A DNA stretch of 64,000 bases from Cryptomeria japonica (lineage: Eukaryota > Streptophyta > Pinopsida > Cupressales > Cupressaceae), in contig NC_081406.1 in assembly GCF_030272615.1 (NCBI RefSeq), forward strand, positions 191,337,891 to 191,401,890, written 5' to 3'. This document shows positions 46,951 through 58,778 of this stretch, piece after piece. The position numbers and the translations under genes are program-made. Position 1 is the first letter of the stretch; every line of letters starts with the position of its first letter. The notes under the pieces were generated by a model, which saw only the letters and a list, made by a program, of their open reading frames with translations, ran no database searches and had not been told where the DNA came from.

Positions 46951-48801
46951 ATAGTGGAAAGTGCAAATGTGAAGGTTGATGAGAACTATGAAAAATATAT
47001 CAAAGCTTGCGGATATGATGATGGTCAGCACATTGTTCTAAATCCTATTCAAACTAAAGAATTGAAGCCTAATGATCCGATAGAGGCTGTTAATCTAGAT
47101 GTTGTTGCTACCGGTGGAGAGGTGCAAGAAACTGGAAAATCAAAATAATCAGAAGACTCTGAGGTATGTAAGATTGAATCAATCTAAAAATTAGATTATT
47201 GGAGATAAAAATAAAGGTGTAATGACTAGAAGAAAGCTAGTTGTTGAAGATGTATGTTTGATTTCCAAAATTGAACCTAAAGATTTTGTTGAAGCTTACA
47301 AAGATGAAAATTGGAGGAGAGCTATGGAAGAATAATTAGATCAGAATGAAAAGAATAACACATGGGAGCTTGTGCCTAGACCTAAAGATAAGAATGTTAT
47401 TGATACTAAATGGGTATTCAGGAAGAAAATGAACGAAGATGGCGAAGTTGTCAGAAATAAAGAAATATTGGTATGCAAAGGATATTCACATAAAGAAGGG
47501 ATTGATTACGAGGAGACTTTTTCTCTGGTAGATAGACTTGAAGCTATTAGACTTTTGCTTGCATATTTTGCCTATAAAGATTTCAAGGTATATCAGATGG
47601 ATGTCAAGTCATATTTTCTAAATGGTGATCTTGAGGAAGAAGTCTACATTGAGCAACCTGATGGATTTTCATTATCAGATGATGGAGACATGGTATGAAA
47701 ATTGATATTTATGGATTGAAACAAGCCCCTAGAGCTTGGTATACTGGATTGGATAAGTATTTGCTGAAATTGGGATTTAATAAAGGTACTGCTAATAGTA
47801 ATTTGTATTTTAAGATTGAGCATGATAACATCTTAATTGTTGAAGTTTTTGTTGATCATATTATCTTTGGAGGAGATGATAACTTGAGCATGAAGTTTGT
47901 CAGTGATATGCAGAAAGAATTTGAGACGTCTATGATAGGAGAGATGAAATTTTTCTTAGGATTGTAGATTTCATAGATTGGAAAAGGTATTTTTATATCT
48001 CAAACTAAATATATGAAGGAATTATTAAAGAAGTTTGGATTGGATGACTCCAAACCGCTTGGAACTCATATGGTGTCTGGCTGCAAATTGTCTAAGAATT
48101 ATGAATCTCCAAAAGTTAATCAATCTTTGTATACATCTATGGTTGGTGAACTGCTATATCTTACTTAGACTAGACCAGACATTATGCATGTTGTGTGCAT
48201 GGCTGCTAGATATCAAGCTGATCCGAAAGAGAGTCATGTCACTATTGTTAAGAGGATATTCAGATACTTTAAGGGCACTGTGGATTATGGTTTGTGCTAT
48301 CCAAGGAATGATGATTTCATGTTGTGTGCTTACACTTATGCTTATTGGGTTGGTGATGTTGATGACCGGAAGAGTATTTCCGGTGGTGCATTATTTTTGA
48401 GAAATAAATTGGTTTCATGGGCTAGAAAAAATCAAGATTCAGTGTCCTTATCTATTGCTGAACCTGAGTACATTATTGTTGTTGGTAGCTGCACTTAGGT
48501 AGTTTGGATGAAGCAAATGTTGAAGGATATCAGAGTTATCTATGATGAGCCTACTATCATATATTGTGATAATTCCAATGCTATTAATATGTCAAAGAAC
48601 TCGGTACAACATTAAAAGACTAAACATGTATCAATCAAGTATCATTTCCTAAGAGAAAAATTCAATGAAGAGGAAGTGAAGCTGGAATATGTATCTACAA
48701 AGGAATAGATTGTTGATATTTTCACTAAGCCCTTGTCTGCAGATACATTTGTCGATTTGAGAGACAAGTTAGGGGTATCTACCCCTCTTGATGAGAACTA
48801 G
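46951..48801 (+). pseudogene. Copia E reverse transcriptase and RNase H
   Basis: RT landmarks in several frames: [14 protein letters not shown] near 47400, [30 protein letters not shown] near 47590-47645, YGLKQAPRAWYTGLD near 47705, and EVFVDHIIFGGDDN near 47840. The VDD box is VDH, so a catalytic aspartate is lost. RNase H follows (DDRKSISGGALFL near 48362, SIAEPEYI, CDNSNAINMSKN near 48565, DIFTKPLSADTF near 48716). Stops and frameshifts throughout. The end corresponds to the end of RNase H in B. Confidence 0.9.
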
Positions 48802-49113
48802 ATGCATTGAGATGCATCAATCCGGTGGACATCACAGTCTTATTTTTTTGTCTAGATTGATGAATTGGTGTTGCCCCTTTGGTGGAGTATTCTGTTGGAT
48901 TGGTTATCTATTTATGATGGATAGAATCATGACTTTTTTATTTTAGGGGGAGAGTAATATTGGTTTTCTATTTTGAGAACTTTGGCATTGTTGTCAAAGG
49001 GGGAGAGAAGCATGTCAAAAATTGTTTTATCTGCTTGATCTTAGGAGGATTTTGTTGGAGATGTTTTCTTTCTTTGCATTGATTGTTTTTCACATTCAAT
49101 TGTTGCCATCAAT
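48802..49113 (+). other. 3' untranslated region of Copia E with extra polypurine tracts
   Basis: Non-coding. Contains TTTAGGGGGAGAG at 48942-48954 and a hairpin-preceded tract at 48980-49005. Confidence 0.65.
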
Positions 49114-49128
49114 GCCAAAAGGGGAGAT
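49114..49128 (+). other. Terminal polypurine tract of Copia E
   Basis: GCCAAAAGGGGAGAT before TGTTGGGC. Confidence 0.85.
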
Positions 49129-50375
49129 TGTTGGGCATTGTTGCTGCTAGGATATGTTGTTGTCATTGATGTCAACATATTCCTTCTCTGGTGATTACAA
49201 ATTGGTTTATTGGGATCATGGTTTGGTATATGGAGTATTTCTAGTATCATTATATTCTTCTAATCCGGAAAGCTTAATTGACCATATCAGATGATCTAGT
49301 TATGCAGTTTGTTTATCTGATCAGTGCTTTGCAGAGCTTAGTATCTCCTCTGGTATATTCTGGTGTGATCAGATCTTGAGCTGATCTTTTGAGATATTGT
49401 TTGGGATGGTCTTGTGTATCTTCATTTTATATGTTTTGTGATTTTGTGCCCCACAAGTTATCTTTTCTTCGTGACAGTTGTTGTTGTTTGAGTATTCTTG
49501 AGGTTCAAATGTTGATCGATGAAGATTTGATAAGTGGAGTTGGTACAACTATTTCTAACATTCTTGTTGGTGTTTCCTATTTGTGTCCTATTTGTCTTGA
49601 TGATCCGCATTGATCGTTGTGCGAGTTCTTGGTGATTTTGTTGAACCGGTGATGTTCTCTATGTTATGTGGATTTCCTGGTAGTGTAGTATGTTGTGATT
49701 GATCTTGGCATGATTATCGGTGGTGATGAGCATTTGGGAATTTGATTTAGGTCCATGTTATGTCATGTATATCATTATATTGGTTTGGTGGTCAATCTTT
49801 GTATCGTGTGATGTAATTTTATAATTGTGAGTTAAGGGTTAGCCAACCTTGTTGTCAAGGTTGATGATTTGTATAAATAGGTGATATTGTCATGTAATTT
49901 AAGAATCATGGTTATGTATGAATTATCAGAGAGTGATATATGTGTGAACAACTAATTCATTCTTCAACATTGTGATTGAGAAGATATTGGTGTTGTAGAG
50001 CAGACAATTGTGCTTAACCAGAACTATTATCAGGCATTTGGAGATGCTATTCTTTCAGTTCATTCTTTCCGAATTGTAGTCTAAATCTTTTGTAAGTCAG
50101 TGAGAGGTCCTTGTAAGGTAGTGAACCTTCCATGAGGGTTGTATCCTTTCAATTTATTATCTTTTGAGTAGTGAGCTCTAGGAAGTGTGCCTAAATGCAT
50201 GTGCAGTCACCATTGTAATATTTTCACATACTACTATAGAGTATCATCTTATTGTGGGTAAGTTCTCGCCGTGGTTTTTCCCTTAACCGGGTTTTCCACA
50301 TCAAAATCTTGGTGTTGTGTGGTGTGCTTTTAATTTTCTTATCTTTGTTATTGTTGCTGTTTATTAGATCTTTTC
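49129..50375 (+). repeat. 3' LTR of Copia E, truncated
   Basis: Begins TGTTGGGCATTGTTGCTGC. It carries the hairpin box at 50270-50300 (CGTGG/CCACA). It ends near 50375 without the C-run and TCA/CCAACA end, passing directly into the ORF2 remnant of F, so the junction is a deletion rather than an LTR end. No gene. Confidence 0.7.
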
Positions 50376-51716
50376 CTTCATTGGTGTTGCCAGCATCTTG
50401 TCAGTTCCTTCTTCACTCTTACTGATTTCCCTTCAAATATAATGTTTTCCTCTAGCTTTCCAGACAGCCTCTTTTGATATCCCCATGCTTTCTGCAAAAG
50501 CTTCAACCTCTTTCTGGACTTTCTTTTGAATGATTGGTCTCTTCAACTGCTAATGAAGTTTTAGGCTCTTCTCCTTGTAGGTTTCGAACCTTTCTTCATT
50601 AGAGTCCACCGGTTGGCTCAACAAATGTTACACATACAGTTCCAAAAAAAATTCATCAACTTCATAGCCCATTGGTAAAATCCAGGAAGTTTGAGGCTCC
50701 AACGCTTCCATCAAGCACTCATCGGTATCAACCATGAAACAAATGGTATCAGCATATTTTTCCACAATAGCTTTCTAGATTCTCTCTCTCTCTCTCATGC
50801 ATTTCCTCTTGAAATTTATTGAAGTATCCCCATAGATTTTTGTTTTGGGCTTTGGAATCACCGAAGTTGTAGAGATACTCTCGAATCTGCATTCCCATGG
50901 GCCTATCAAATGCCCACTATACCGGACCAACTCCCGAATCTCATTCTTGAAATAGAAGAATATGCACAAAAGTAGGGTACCATATTTGAAGGGGTGCTTC
51001 TTATTTTCTCTGATCTTCTTCAAATTATTGATGAGCTCACTTTATATAAATTTGCAAAGATCATATTTCATATTCTCTCTTAACATCTCATATGCAGCGT
51101 ACACTGCAATATCGGATATAGAGTTCATTCAGCTAGAGTAATAAATCTTATAGCCTATCACCATGGATGCAAACCAGATGTCATCCTCCAAGATGTCATC
51201 AATGGTCATTGCTTGTTTGTCAAACTTTGACCTGGTTGAGTTGGTTATAATATCATTCTTCACTATTTTCAGATATGGCCATGGACCAAATGCATTCAAC
51301 CTTGTATCTACCTAAATCACACCTTTAGTGATCTTATGTAGATTATCTAACCACATGAATTCATCATGAACATGACTCAAAATTTATTGGATCCACTCAT
51401 GTTCATACACCAACAAGAACTTCACAAATTGAACAAAACCCTTGCTTTCTAGTTCTTGAAATTTAGGTCTCAACATGGAACTTCGATCAGATAACCGATT
51501 GTTGAAAAGATTCAGCAGTTGGGAGATTCCCAATTATTCAATTGGATAGTGTGTATAAACCTTTATATCTTCATTGTGTAGCACTCCATGGGGCACAAAT
51601 GAAAAAGAACTTTTCGGATCATCCTCCATTGAAATGAATGGATGATTTTTAAAGTTGGGATGAGAATGCTCAATGATATTGACAACCAGAGGGGTTGCGG
51701 TACTAGATGTAGCCAT
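50376..51716 (-). pseudogene. Element F ORF2, N-terminal half
   Basis: ATG at 51716 begins MATSSTATPLVVNII, like ORF2 of A, D and H. Read leftwards: VPHGVLHNEDIKVYTHYPIE, a stop, then the HVHDEFMWLDNLHKITKGV type motif near 51330, SSMVIGYK-like sequence near 51150 and KKIRENKKHPFKYGTLLLCI near 50980, the equivalent of the KKGTFRFGNLL block. The region equivalent to TMEALEP...MGYEVDE lies near 50680. It ends at about 50376-50440. Several frameshifts and stops. The C-terminal half is missing here; element G at 2308-4921 has just that half. Confidence 0.65.
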
Positions 51717-52156
51717 TTTTACAAATTCAAATTCCAAACTTCAACTGAAAGAGGGTTTTCACTAATAAATACCTTTGATGTCAAATTAGGTTTACTCGCC
51801 AAATCTCTTCGGAAATTGATAGCACTAAATTTCACTTGATCGCCTTCTCCGGAGAGCTCTCTATACTTCTTTTCTTCAATCGCAAAGTCATAAATGAAGA
51901 GGAAAAGTTACCTTTTGTTCTCCACTGACTTAAATTTTCACTGCAATAAATGCACTCTGCCCTAATTCTTTTGGATGCTCTATATCTGTCAGAAATTCTT
52001 CACTGAATCTTCAAATAGGTTCAAATCTTCTAGAAATCTACCACAAACATCTGCAATCATAAATATTTTTTAAACCTATCGGAAATAGGCATAGATCTTC
52101 AAACAAGGGATTTGAAAGATTTGCAGTATAACTCCCCCAAGGCTAGATGCCTAAGT
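51717..52156 (-). other. Spacer between ORF1 and ORF2 of element F
   Basis: About 440 bp, no convincing frame, as in A, D and H. Confidence 0.5.
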
Positions 52157-53347
52157 TCAGTTACCGTATGTAGTTCCAGCACTAGAATCAGGTGCGGACC
52201 CACTTCTTGCCTCTAAATCAATCTTCTTAACCCACGTCTTCTTCATCTGATCTTTTATCTCCTCAACTTTTTCTTTTCCCTTCTCATCTGGCTTCTCATT
52301 CTGGTTCTTGTCTACGGGACCTCTCTTATTCACATTTTTGTTTCTGCAATAATTAGCAATGTGATCAGATTTGTTGCAAGCATAGCAAACAACATTTCCT
52401 TGCATAGGTCTGAAATTCATCTGATTTCTTTTTTATCTGCATTGATTAGCAACATGTCCAAACATACCACATGCATAACATCTGACATTTCTCTTATCTT
52501 GAAAGTTATTCATCATACTTCTGCATATATTTTCCCTATGACCATACTTATTGCATTTGAAATATTGACCAGTAAAAGATGGACCATTATTGATCATTCG
52601 ATTTCTGCATTGACTTTCTATATGACTGAATTTATTGCAAACAAAATAATTTCCATTGAATTTATGAGAATTAGGTTGTCTTACCAGAGGATTTCTTGAG
52701 TTGTTCTTTTGTTGTCGAGTTTTAGGATTTCTTTGACCAGACCCAGAGCTTTCTCCTTTCTCATATCCAAGACCTTGAGTGTCATTAGGATTCTTCTGAC
52801 TTGCAATCATTTCATCAATTTCAGCTGAACTGATCTAGAAATTCTCCTTGTATTCATTTTCAACATCAAGATCATATCTAATAAGAATAATTTGCCTCTC
52901 AAGATTTTCCTAATGTTGTCTAGCATCTTGCAGGTCAAGCTTCAGTTGTCCATTCTCACTCTCAATTCTGCAACATTCTTCAAATTTGTCTTTCAGGAGC
53001 TGAGCAAGCTTTTCTTCATTCTTCTTCCTTTCTTCAATCTCTTTTGTCAATCTCATCACAATAGCTTCCATTTCATTCTTCTGGAATGTATTCGCTCTAG
53101 CTAGTCTATCACATTATTTTGTCTTTCTCCTCAAGGCTTCTTCATCAATGCTCTGACTTTCCTTTTGCTTAATCTGATCAACAAGTTCCTTTCTCTTTTC
53201 CCTTGATTTGTTCAACTGATCCTTCAATGTCTCAATATATTCTTTAGCATTTTTGAGATTTTCTTTCACTTTTTGGTTCTCATCTTGCGCATGATTAAGA
53301 TCTTAAAGAGCAACAACCAGCTGCATTCTAAAACTATCAAAATCCAT
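52157..53347 (-). pseudogene. Element F ORF1: Gag-like coiled coil with zinc knuckles
   Basis: ATG 53347 begins MDFDSFRMQLVVAL. A long coiled coil (KDQLNKSREKRKELVDQIKQ; RLTKEIEERKKNEEKLAQLL) is followed by GLGYEKGESSGSGQRN and four knuckles: YFVCNKFSHIESQC near 52645 and YFKCNKYGHRENIC near 52550 (first Cys lost in both), CYACGMFGHVANQC near 52475, and CYACNKSDHIANYC near 52370. The tail is basic and acidic (KPDEKGKEKVEEIKDQMKKT). Stops near 53300, 53115, 52910 and 52840 and at 52433 break it. The layout matches ORF1 of A and H. Confidence 0.75.
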
Positions 53348-53401
53348 TAATTCACCTTCTTAGATCAACCTCAAGTTGTTAGGCTTCCTCCGAGGAACTA
53401 G

Positions 53402-53415
53402 GCTCTAATACCAAT
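53402..53415 (-). other. Primer binding site of element F
   Basis: On the minus strand ATTGGTATTAGAGC next to the LTR, one base different from the initiator tRNA-Met complement. Confidence 0.78.
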
Positions 53416-54559
53416 TGTTGGAATCAAGGAACACTGAGAGGGGGGTGAAATAGTGTTTTGACTTTTTTTAAATTTGACAATATGTTCATTAAACCACTTA
53501 ATGTATATGAAAAAAATTGAAGTGCAGAAACACAAAGCAAAGATCAACAACACCATAAAACCAAGATTGTTACATGGAAACCCGGTCAAGGTAACAACCA
53601 TGGTGGGATTCAAACACACAATATTAGTATACTCAGTTAGAAGTATAAAAATATTACATAGGGGAATGCACATACATTCAAGCACATTGCATAGAGATCA
53701 CTGCTCAAATTACAAATAAGAGCTAGAACTTGGAAGGCTCACTGCCTTACAAAAGAGTTACAAAGGTAACATACATGAAGATGAACTATGAAATAGCATC
53801 TACAAATTCATGGAATAGTTTCAATTAAGCACAAAATATATTCATACTCTACTCTACAAAAATGCTCTGTTCTGATATTTTGCAACATACTAGAGCACAG
53901 ATCTTCACCTAGCGCATGTGAAACTGCACACAATTGATTACACACTCATCCCACATGATCATCGATCACCAAAATGATCAAAAAAACATGTCTTATATAT
54001 CCACATCAATGATTTAGGTCACCACCATGTCGGCCCAAAAACTGCATAACACGCAATATGAAACATGTTACCCAAGTTAGCTCAATTTGATCCAAAAATA
54101 GCTAAGTGGACCAAAACAAAATATCCACACACTTCCCATGGGTCGGCTTACCAACCTTGAACACATAATCAACCATAAAATCAATCCACAAGATCCACAA
54201 ACTGAATTACCACACGCTACCATGGATAATCATTGTTCTAACCAAAAACATGATTACCGGATCTTCTAACTTACACAAAACTTATCACCGGAGGCCACAA
54301 ACCAAGAATAAGGTAAATTGCATATACATAATATATCTCCCAGATCCGCAAAGCAAAATACTCAACCAAAATAATCCGTTAACCAAATTAGTGTACACTT
54401 TGTCGGACACCCTGTTCATCTTACCAGACCTTACCAATACTTGATCAATATCCAATCACTCTTTCAAAATGATGAAAACATGAAGTGCGGATGCCAAAAT
54501 TGATATGAGTTGCCATTAATGACAACATCTCAACATACATACAGTGTCTCTTGCCAACA
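53416..54559 (-). repeat. 5' LTR of element F
   Basis: LTR of 1144 bp, plus-strand ends TGTTGGAATCAAGGAACACTG and CTCTTGCCAACA, same family as 2308-3443. The hairpin box at 53573-53602 has CATGG/CCATG arms. The right flank is TTGGT; the left flank of the 2308 copy is GGGGA. Confidence 0.88.
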
Positions 54560-54920
54560 TTGGTGTCTCTTATAGGTTGATGCCTACAAATGTAATAGGA
54601 GATTGGTGTCTCTAGTAGGTTAGTACCTACTTTGCATTGTAAATGATTCTTTATTTCATGTGGCTATATTTGGGCAAGGATCCAAGCCGCTATTCTCACC
54701 ATGGTTTTTCCCCATTCTAGGTTTACACATAAATCTGGTATTCATTGTGTGCATGTGTGTTTTTGTGTTTATTAATTGATTTGTCCTTAAGGAAAGATAA
54801 GTAGATTATACTTTGATGATTTCAAGTTTATGTTTGGAGAATTTATCAATTGGAATTAATGTTTAATTAAGTTGAAATTGTTGTATACTCATTCACCACC
54901 CCAGTATATTATGTGCATGT
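54560..54920 (+). repeat. LTR-like R/U5 fragment
   Basis: Two near-copies of TTGGTGTCTCT...TAGGTT...CCTAC (54560-54590 and 54604-54632), a hairpin-box relative (CATGGTTTTTCCCC, 54700-54714) and a terminal-like block TATACTCATTCACCACCCCAG near 54883-54903. Possibly the missing downstream part of the LTR of J. No gene. Confidence 0.45.
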
Positions 54921-55794
54921 TAGACTCGTGTTCAAAGAGGAGATTTAGAACTTCCTCAATAACAAGTTGACATTTTTATAATGTAATATAATTGGAGAAA
55001 CATCAATTAATCATGCAAGTGCCTAAGATGTTTCTATGATGTATTATATGTTAATATAATTATTATATGTTAATATAATTATTATATGTTAATATAATTA
55101 TTATATGTGTTCTGTATGATTATTTTTAATGGTGTGTCCTGGGATGAAAGTTCAAACATAATAGTTAAATTTTAGAAGGGGTAATCCCGGAAGTAAGAAA
55201 TTTTAAGTTTAAAATATAAGAAGAATATTGTCATAAATATATAAGAGTAAGAATTAAATCTACAATCTAAGTCAAGGTGAAGAAATATCAAGATCAATTT
55301 CAACCTTTACAAATTAATAATAATCAATTAGGAGATAAATGTAAAATAAAAGTCATCTTATGAACAAAACAAAATAAAATAAATATTGCAACACATTTTT
55401 CACAACTATTACCCCAAAAAAAATGCAAAACAATTAAATTAAAATATAAGATATATACTTTCATTCTTTATAATAATAATAAATTATAATACAACATCAT
55501 ATATGACACCTTCTTATAAAAAATTATAATATGTGTTTTTATTTATATCATTTTCTAAAATTTAATAATAAAGCTTGAATCCCTAACATTTTAATAAATA
55601 CTTTATCACTTCATTTATAAAACCTATTGATTCTCAAGTCACTAAAACTTAGATATTAGTCATTTTCTCATGCTCAAGTTTAGTACAGGATTTGGCCAAT
55701 GAATAGAAGATTGATACTAAATACATCTCCCCTACACTTCAGACTCTATAAGACCTATGATAGAAACCACTTTGGCAATACTAATTGATTCATT
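54921..55794. other. AT-rich spacer without genes
   Basis: No frame or repeat family is recognised apart from the tandem repeat at 55043-55107. It is the left flank of element H and probably unique or very old repeat DNA. Confidence 0.6.
55043..55107. repeat. 19-bp tandem repeat
   Basis: ATTATATGTTAATATAATT repeated 3.4 times without a mismatch. Confidence 0.95.
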
Positions 55795-57020
55795 TGTTGG
55801 CATTTTGATGATTATGTTGTGATTGTCATTGATGGACACACACTTGCTATGAGATCACTTTAAGAATGTATGAATTATGCTAAACTGGTAATTGTTCCAA
55901 ACTGGTATCATGTTGTAGTCTTTAGACTACTGTTGTTATGCAAAAAGTGTTTACTGATCTCAAGCGGTATAAAGACCCAAGCGGCATAGAGAGATCAAGC
56001 GGTTTAAGGATCTCAAGCGAAGCAGAGCAAAGGAGCCAGAAGCAGCAATTATCTCTTTCCTAGTCTTCAATTTTTGTCAACCAGTAATCCGTTAAACCGA
56101 TATTACTCTGAGTCACCAACTGGTAACTGGAAAGTTGGACAAACTGGTAATACTCTGTGATGAGTTACCAACTGGTATATTTTTGTGATGAGTTACCATC
56201 CACCGACACTTTGATGGTGTTTTTGTGTCATGTTATCAAATGTGTCTAGATACAATGAACCTAGGAACTTGTAATGAAATCCTATTGGACCGACATGAAA
56301 TCAGATTCCTTTTAAGGACATCACGTCTAGGGTTTTGAGAGATATGCGAGTATAGCTGTTAGGTTTTGTAGTGGTTGTAAAACCTCTTGGATGTGTGATC
56401 TTTAACAGAGAAGATCAAGTATGTGAGCTATAACAGAGTAAGGAGTTACTGAAGATTGAAGTAATGCTGAAATGCATTAGCTATGAGCTACAATGGATCT
56501 TATCAAGCAAACTGTGCCATTTGCTAGATCATTCACTTGTTGTTACTCACATCTTTGACAAGTTTTAAACCCTTAACCGGGTAGGCCCAGAAAAGCCTTT
56601 TTAAATCCTCTAACAAGGTGGTTCACATCTGTGGATCTGAAATCCTCTCACAAGGTAGTCTTTAATCAGACTTATCTCCTAACAGAGATTGAGATTCCTA
56701 ACAAGATATATTCTGGTAAAGAACATTGTATCACCTTAACCAGTCTGACCTTAACCGGTCTGGTTACTATTCTGCAGATAGTTACTTGTGAGTTTCATCT
56801 CACCATGGTTTTGCCCATTTGGGTTTCCATGTCAAAATCTCTTGTGTTATGGTGATTGTGCTTTTGTGGGTGAATGCATTATTTTCTATTTGGTTTGCAT
56901 GTGTGATAACCAGTTTGTTTGCTAAATTGTTTTACCGGTTTACTACTAGACTATTAAAGTGTTTAAGTATAGTATTTTTTTGTATACTAATTCACCCTCC
57001 CCCCCTCTTAGTATTCATCA
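55795..57020 (+). repeat. 5' LTR of element H
   Basis: LTR of 1226 bp, TGTTGGCATTTTGATG to TTAGTATTCATCA. Many ACCGGT/AACTGGT-type short motifs in the first half; hairpin box at 56804-56831 with CATGG/CCATG arms; C-run at 56996-57005. Confidence 0.94.
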
Positions 57021-57021
57021 A

Positions 57022-57034
57022 TTGGTATCAGAGC
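57022..57034 (+). other. Primer binding site of element H
   Basis: TTGGTATCAGAGC one base after the LTR (initiator tRNA-Met type). Confidence 0.93.
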
Positions 57035-57070
57035 CAACCTTTCTATAAGTCTAACCACTCGGAAAGAGAT

Positions 57071-58351
57071 ATGGGGGAATACACTATGAGGGAACTTACT
57101 CATCGACTCACTCAGTCTAAGCAAGCCTATGATGAACTTATGGTCAAATATAAGGCCTCTCAGGCAAAAAGAAGAGAGCATGCTGAAAAACTGATGGAGC
57201 TAACTAAAAATAGTTCTTCTGATGAAGTGAACATGGAAGCCCTAATTCAAGAAGTTGAAAAACTAAATGAGTCCAATGCCAACCTAAGAAGGGAACTTGA
57301 AGGCCTAACTATCAAAATGTGTCAAGAGCTTGAGAACCAGAGGAAAGCTGAAGATATGGTAAAAGACAAAGATCATGAGATCTCCAAGCTGAAGCAAGAG
57401 ATTAGTGCACTTACCGCTCGTCTTCATGGAAGCAAAATGGAAAAAGAAGAAGTCCAAGGTGAACTAAACATGGCTATCTCTGAGAATGCAACCTTGGAGG
57501 AATCCAATGCTGCCATTTCCAAAGAACTCACTGAGCCAAAGGAAATACTTGCCAAATTCAATAAGAGCTCTGTTAAGCTAGAGCAGAAGCTTGAATCAGC
57601 TAAACCGGTAAAGAATACCAATGTACTTGGTTTCTCTGAATATGAGGAAGGTGAGACCTCTAGAACAAAAAGTGGAGCATCAAAGAAACAACCGACATCA
57701 AAGGATAAAGGTAAGCAAAAGTTCAAACCTGTTTGCTTTAACTGTCTCAAGGAAGGACACACTGCTAATGTATGTAGAAGTAAGGCTTACAATAATTTTC
57801 CTTATTTTCTAAACGATAAGCCTAGATCCAATAGATTCAATGGTAATCATTATGCATGCAACAAGTTTGGGCATAGAGCATTTGAATGCAGGTCTATCAT
57901 GCACAATACCGAAAGGTATCCTCAAAGGAATCAAGGAGTTTTTCCTGAACCCTCTGGGAACCGGAACCCAAACCAGTGTAATACCTACAACCATCAATCA
58001 GGTAGCGGTGGCTATCAAGTGGCAACCAGATGGAGAGCAATCTGTGTGATTTGTCATGGTCATCATCACACTGCTACAACATGCAGAAGGAAGAATGGAA
58101 ACATGAATAATGGACCTTCGAGAGCACCCAGAATGGTTTGCTATCACTGCAACAAACTGGGTCATACAACAAGATTCTGCAGAGCAAGAAAGAGTATATC
58201 GAATGATATACCAGTCACTCCAGAAGGAAAAATTGATGTTGAAATTGTTCAAGCAGATATGAAGAAAACCTGGAAGAAGAAGCCAGAAGAAGTGATTCAA
58301 GAAGAACCGGTTTCTGCACCCAGTGTGGAAGTCACTGAACTAGCAAACTAA
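57071..58351 (+). CDS. Element H ORF1: intact Gag-like coiled-coil, zinc-knuckle protein
   Basis: An uninterrupted 426-residue frame. I chose ATG 57071 (MGEYTMRELTHRLTQSKQAY), 37 bases after the primer site, because the open frame upstream lies in the LTR. Residues about 1-180 form a charged coiled coil (EKLNESNANLRRELEGLTIK; KDHEISKLKQEISALTARLH). A linker with LGFSEYEEGETSR precedes the knuckles: CFNCLKEGHTANVC (about 224), HYACNKFGHRAFEC (first Cys is His), a degenerate CNTYNH, CVICHGHHHTATTC (about 328) and CYHCNKLGHTTRFC (about 358). The tail is acidic/basic. It should bind the element RNA and build particles. It differs from Copia Gag of B, so it may assemble on its own or with the helper Gag; that is inference. 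Being intact, it may still be expressed. Confidence 0.82.
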   Translation: MGEYTMRELTHRLTQSKQAYDELMVKYKASQAKRREHAEKLMELTKNSSSDEVNMEALIQEVEKLNESNANLRRELEGLTIKMCQELENQRKAEDMVKDKDHEISKLKQEISALTARLHGSKMEKEEVQGELNMAISENATLEESNAAISKELTEPKEILAKFNKSSVKLEQKLESAKPVKNTNVLGFSEYEEGETSRTKSGASKKQPTSKDKGKQKFKPVCFNCLKEGHTANVCRSKAYNNFPYFLNDKPRSNRFNGNHYACNKFGHRAFECRSIMHNTERYPQRNQGVFPEPSGNRNPNQCNTYNHQSGSGGYQVATRWRAICVICHGHHHTATTCRRKNGNMNNGPSRAPRMVCYHCNKLGHTTRFCRARKSISNDIPVTPEGKIDVEIVQADMKKTWKKKPEEVIQEEPVSAPSVEVTELAN

Positions 58352-58778
58352 GCATCAGAAAAGCTTAGGAGGAGCAAACAGTGAAATATCTTGAACCCCC
58401 GGTTGACACCGGTATGAGATACCTATCAGAGTGGCAGAAGACCAAAAACGGCATAAGGCAAATATAGGGTTTACGCCCTAATAGTGGAGCATTTATTATG
58501 GTAGGTGGAGAATCTGTTTAAAAGGAATTTTCAAATAATTTCTCACTATCATTTTTTTGAGCAAAGAATTTTTCAAGTGTAGAGCGAAGAAAAGCGATTT
58601 ACATTATGATTCAAGGAATTTATCAAAATCCTGAAGAAGAATCTGAAGCAAACATCTGTTCAAGAAGTGTAGAACGCAAAGCAATATTTCAGCAACCGAA
58701 GGAGTGTATAGCGAAGTTCAAATTACGAAGCCCTAAATTTTGATCTACGAAGGTATTTTTCAAAATTCTCTGTTTATC
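58352..58778 (+). other. Spacer between ORF1 and ORF2 of element H
   Basis: About 430 bp, no convincing frame. It would need reinitiation, splicing or a separate RNA for ORF2 to be translated; I see no motif that decides. Confidence 0.5.

Noticed and set aside
56819-57070. Upstream extension of ORF1 of H into the LTR with a possible signal peptide
   Set aside because: It lies across the LTR end and the primer site, and the same hydrophobic frame appears in the 3' LTR and the solo LTR without ORF1.
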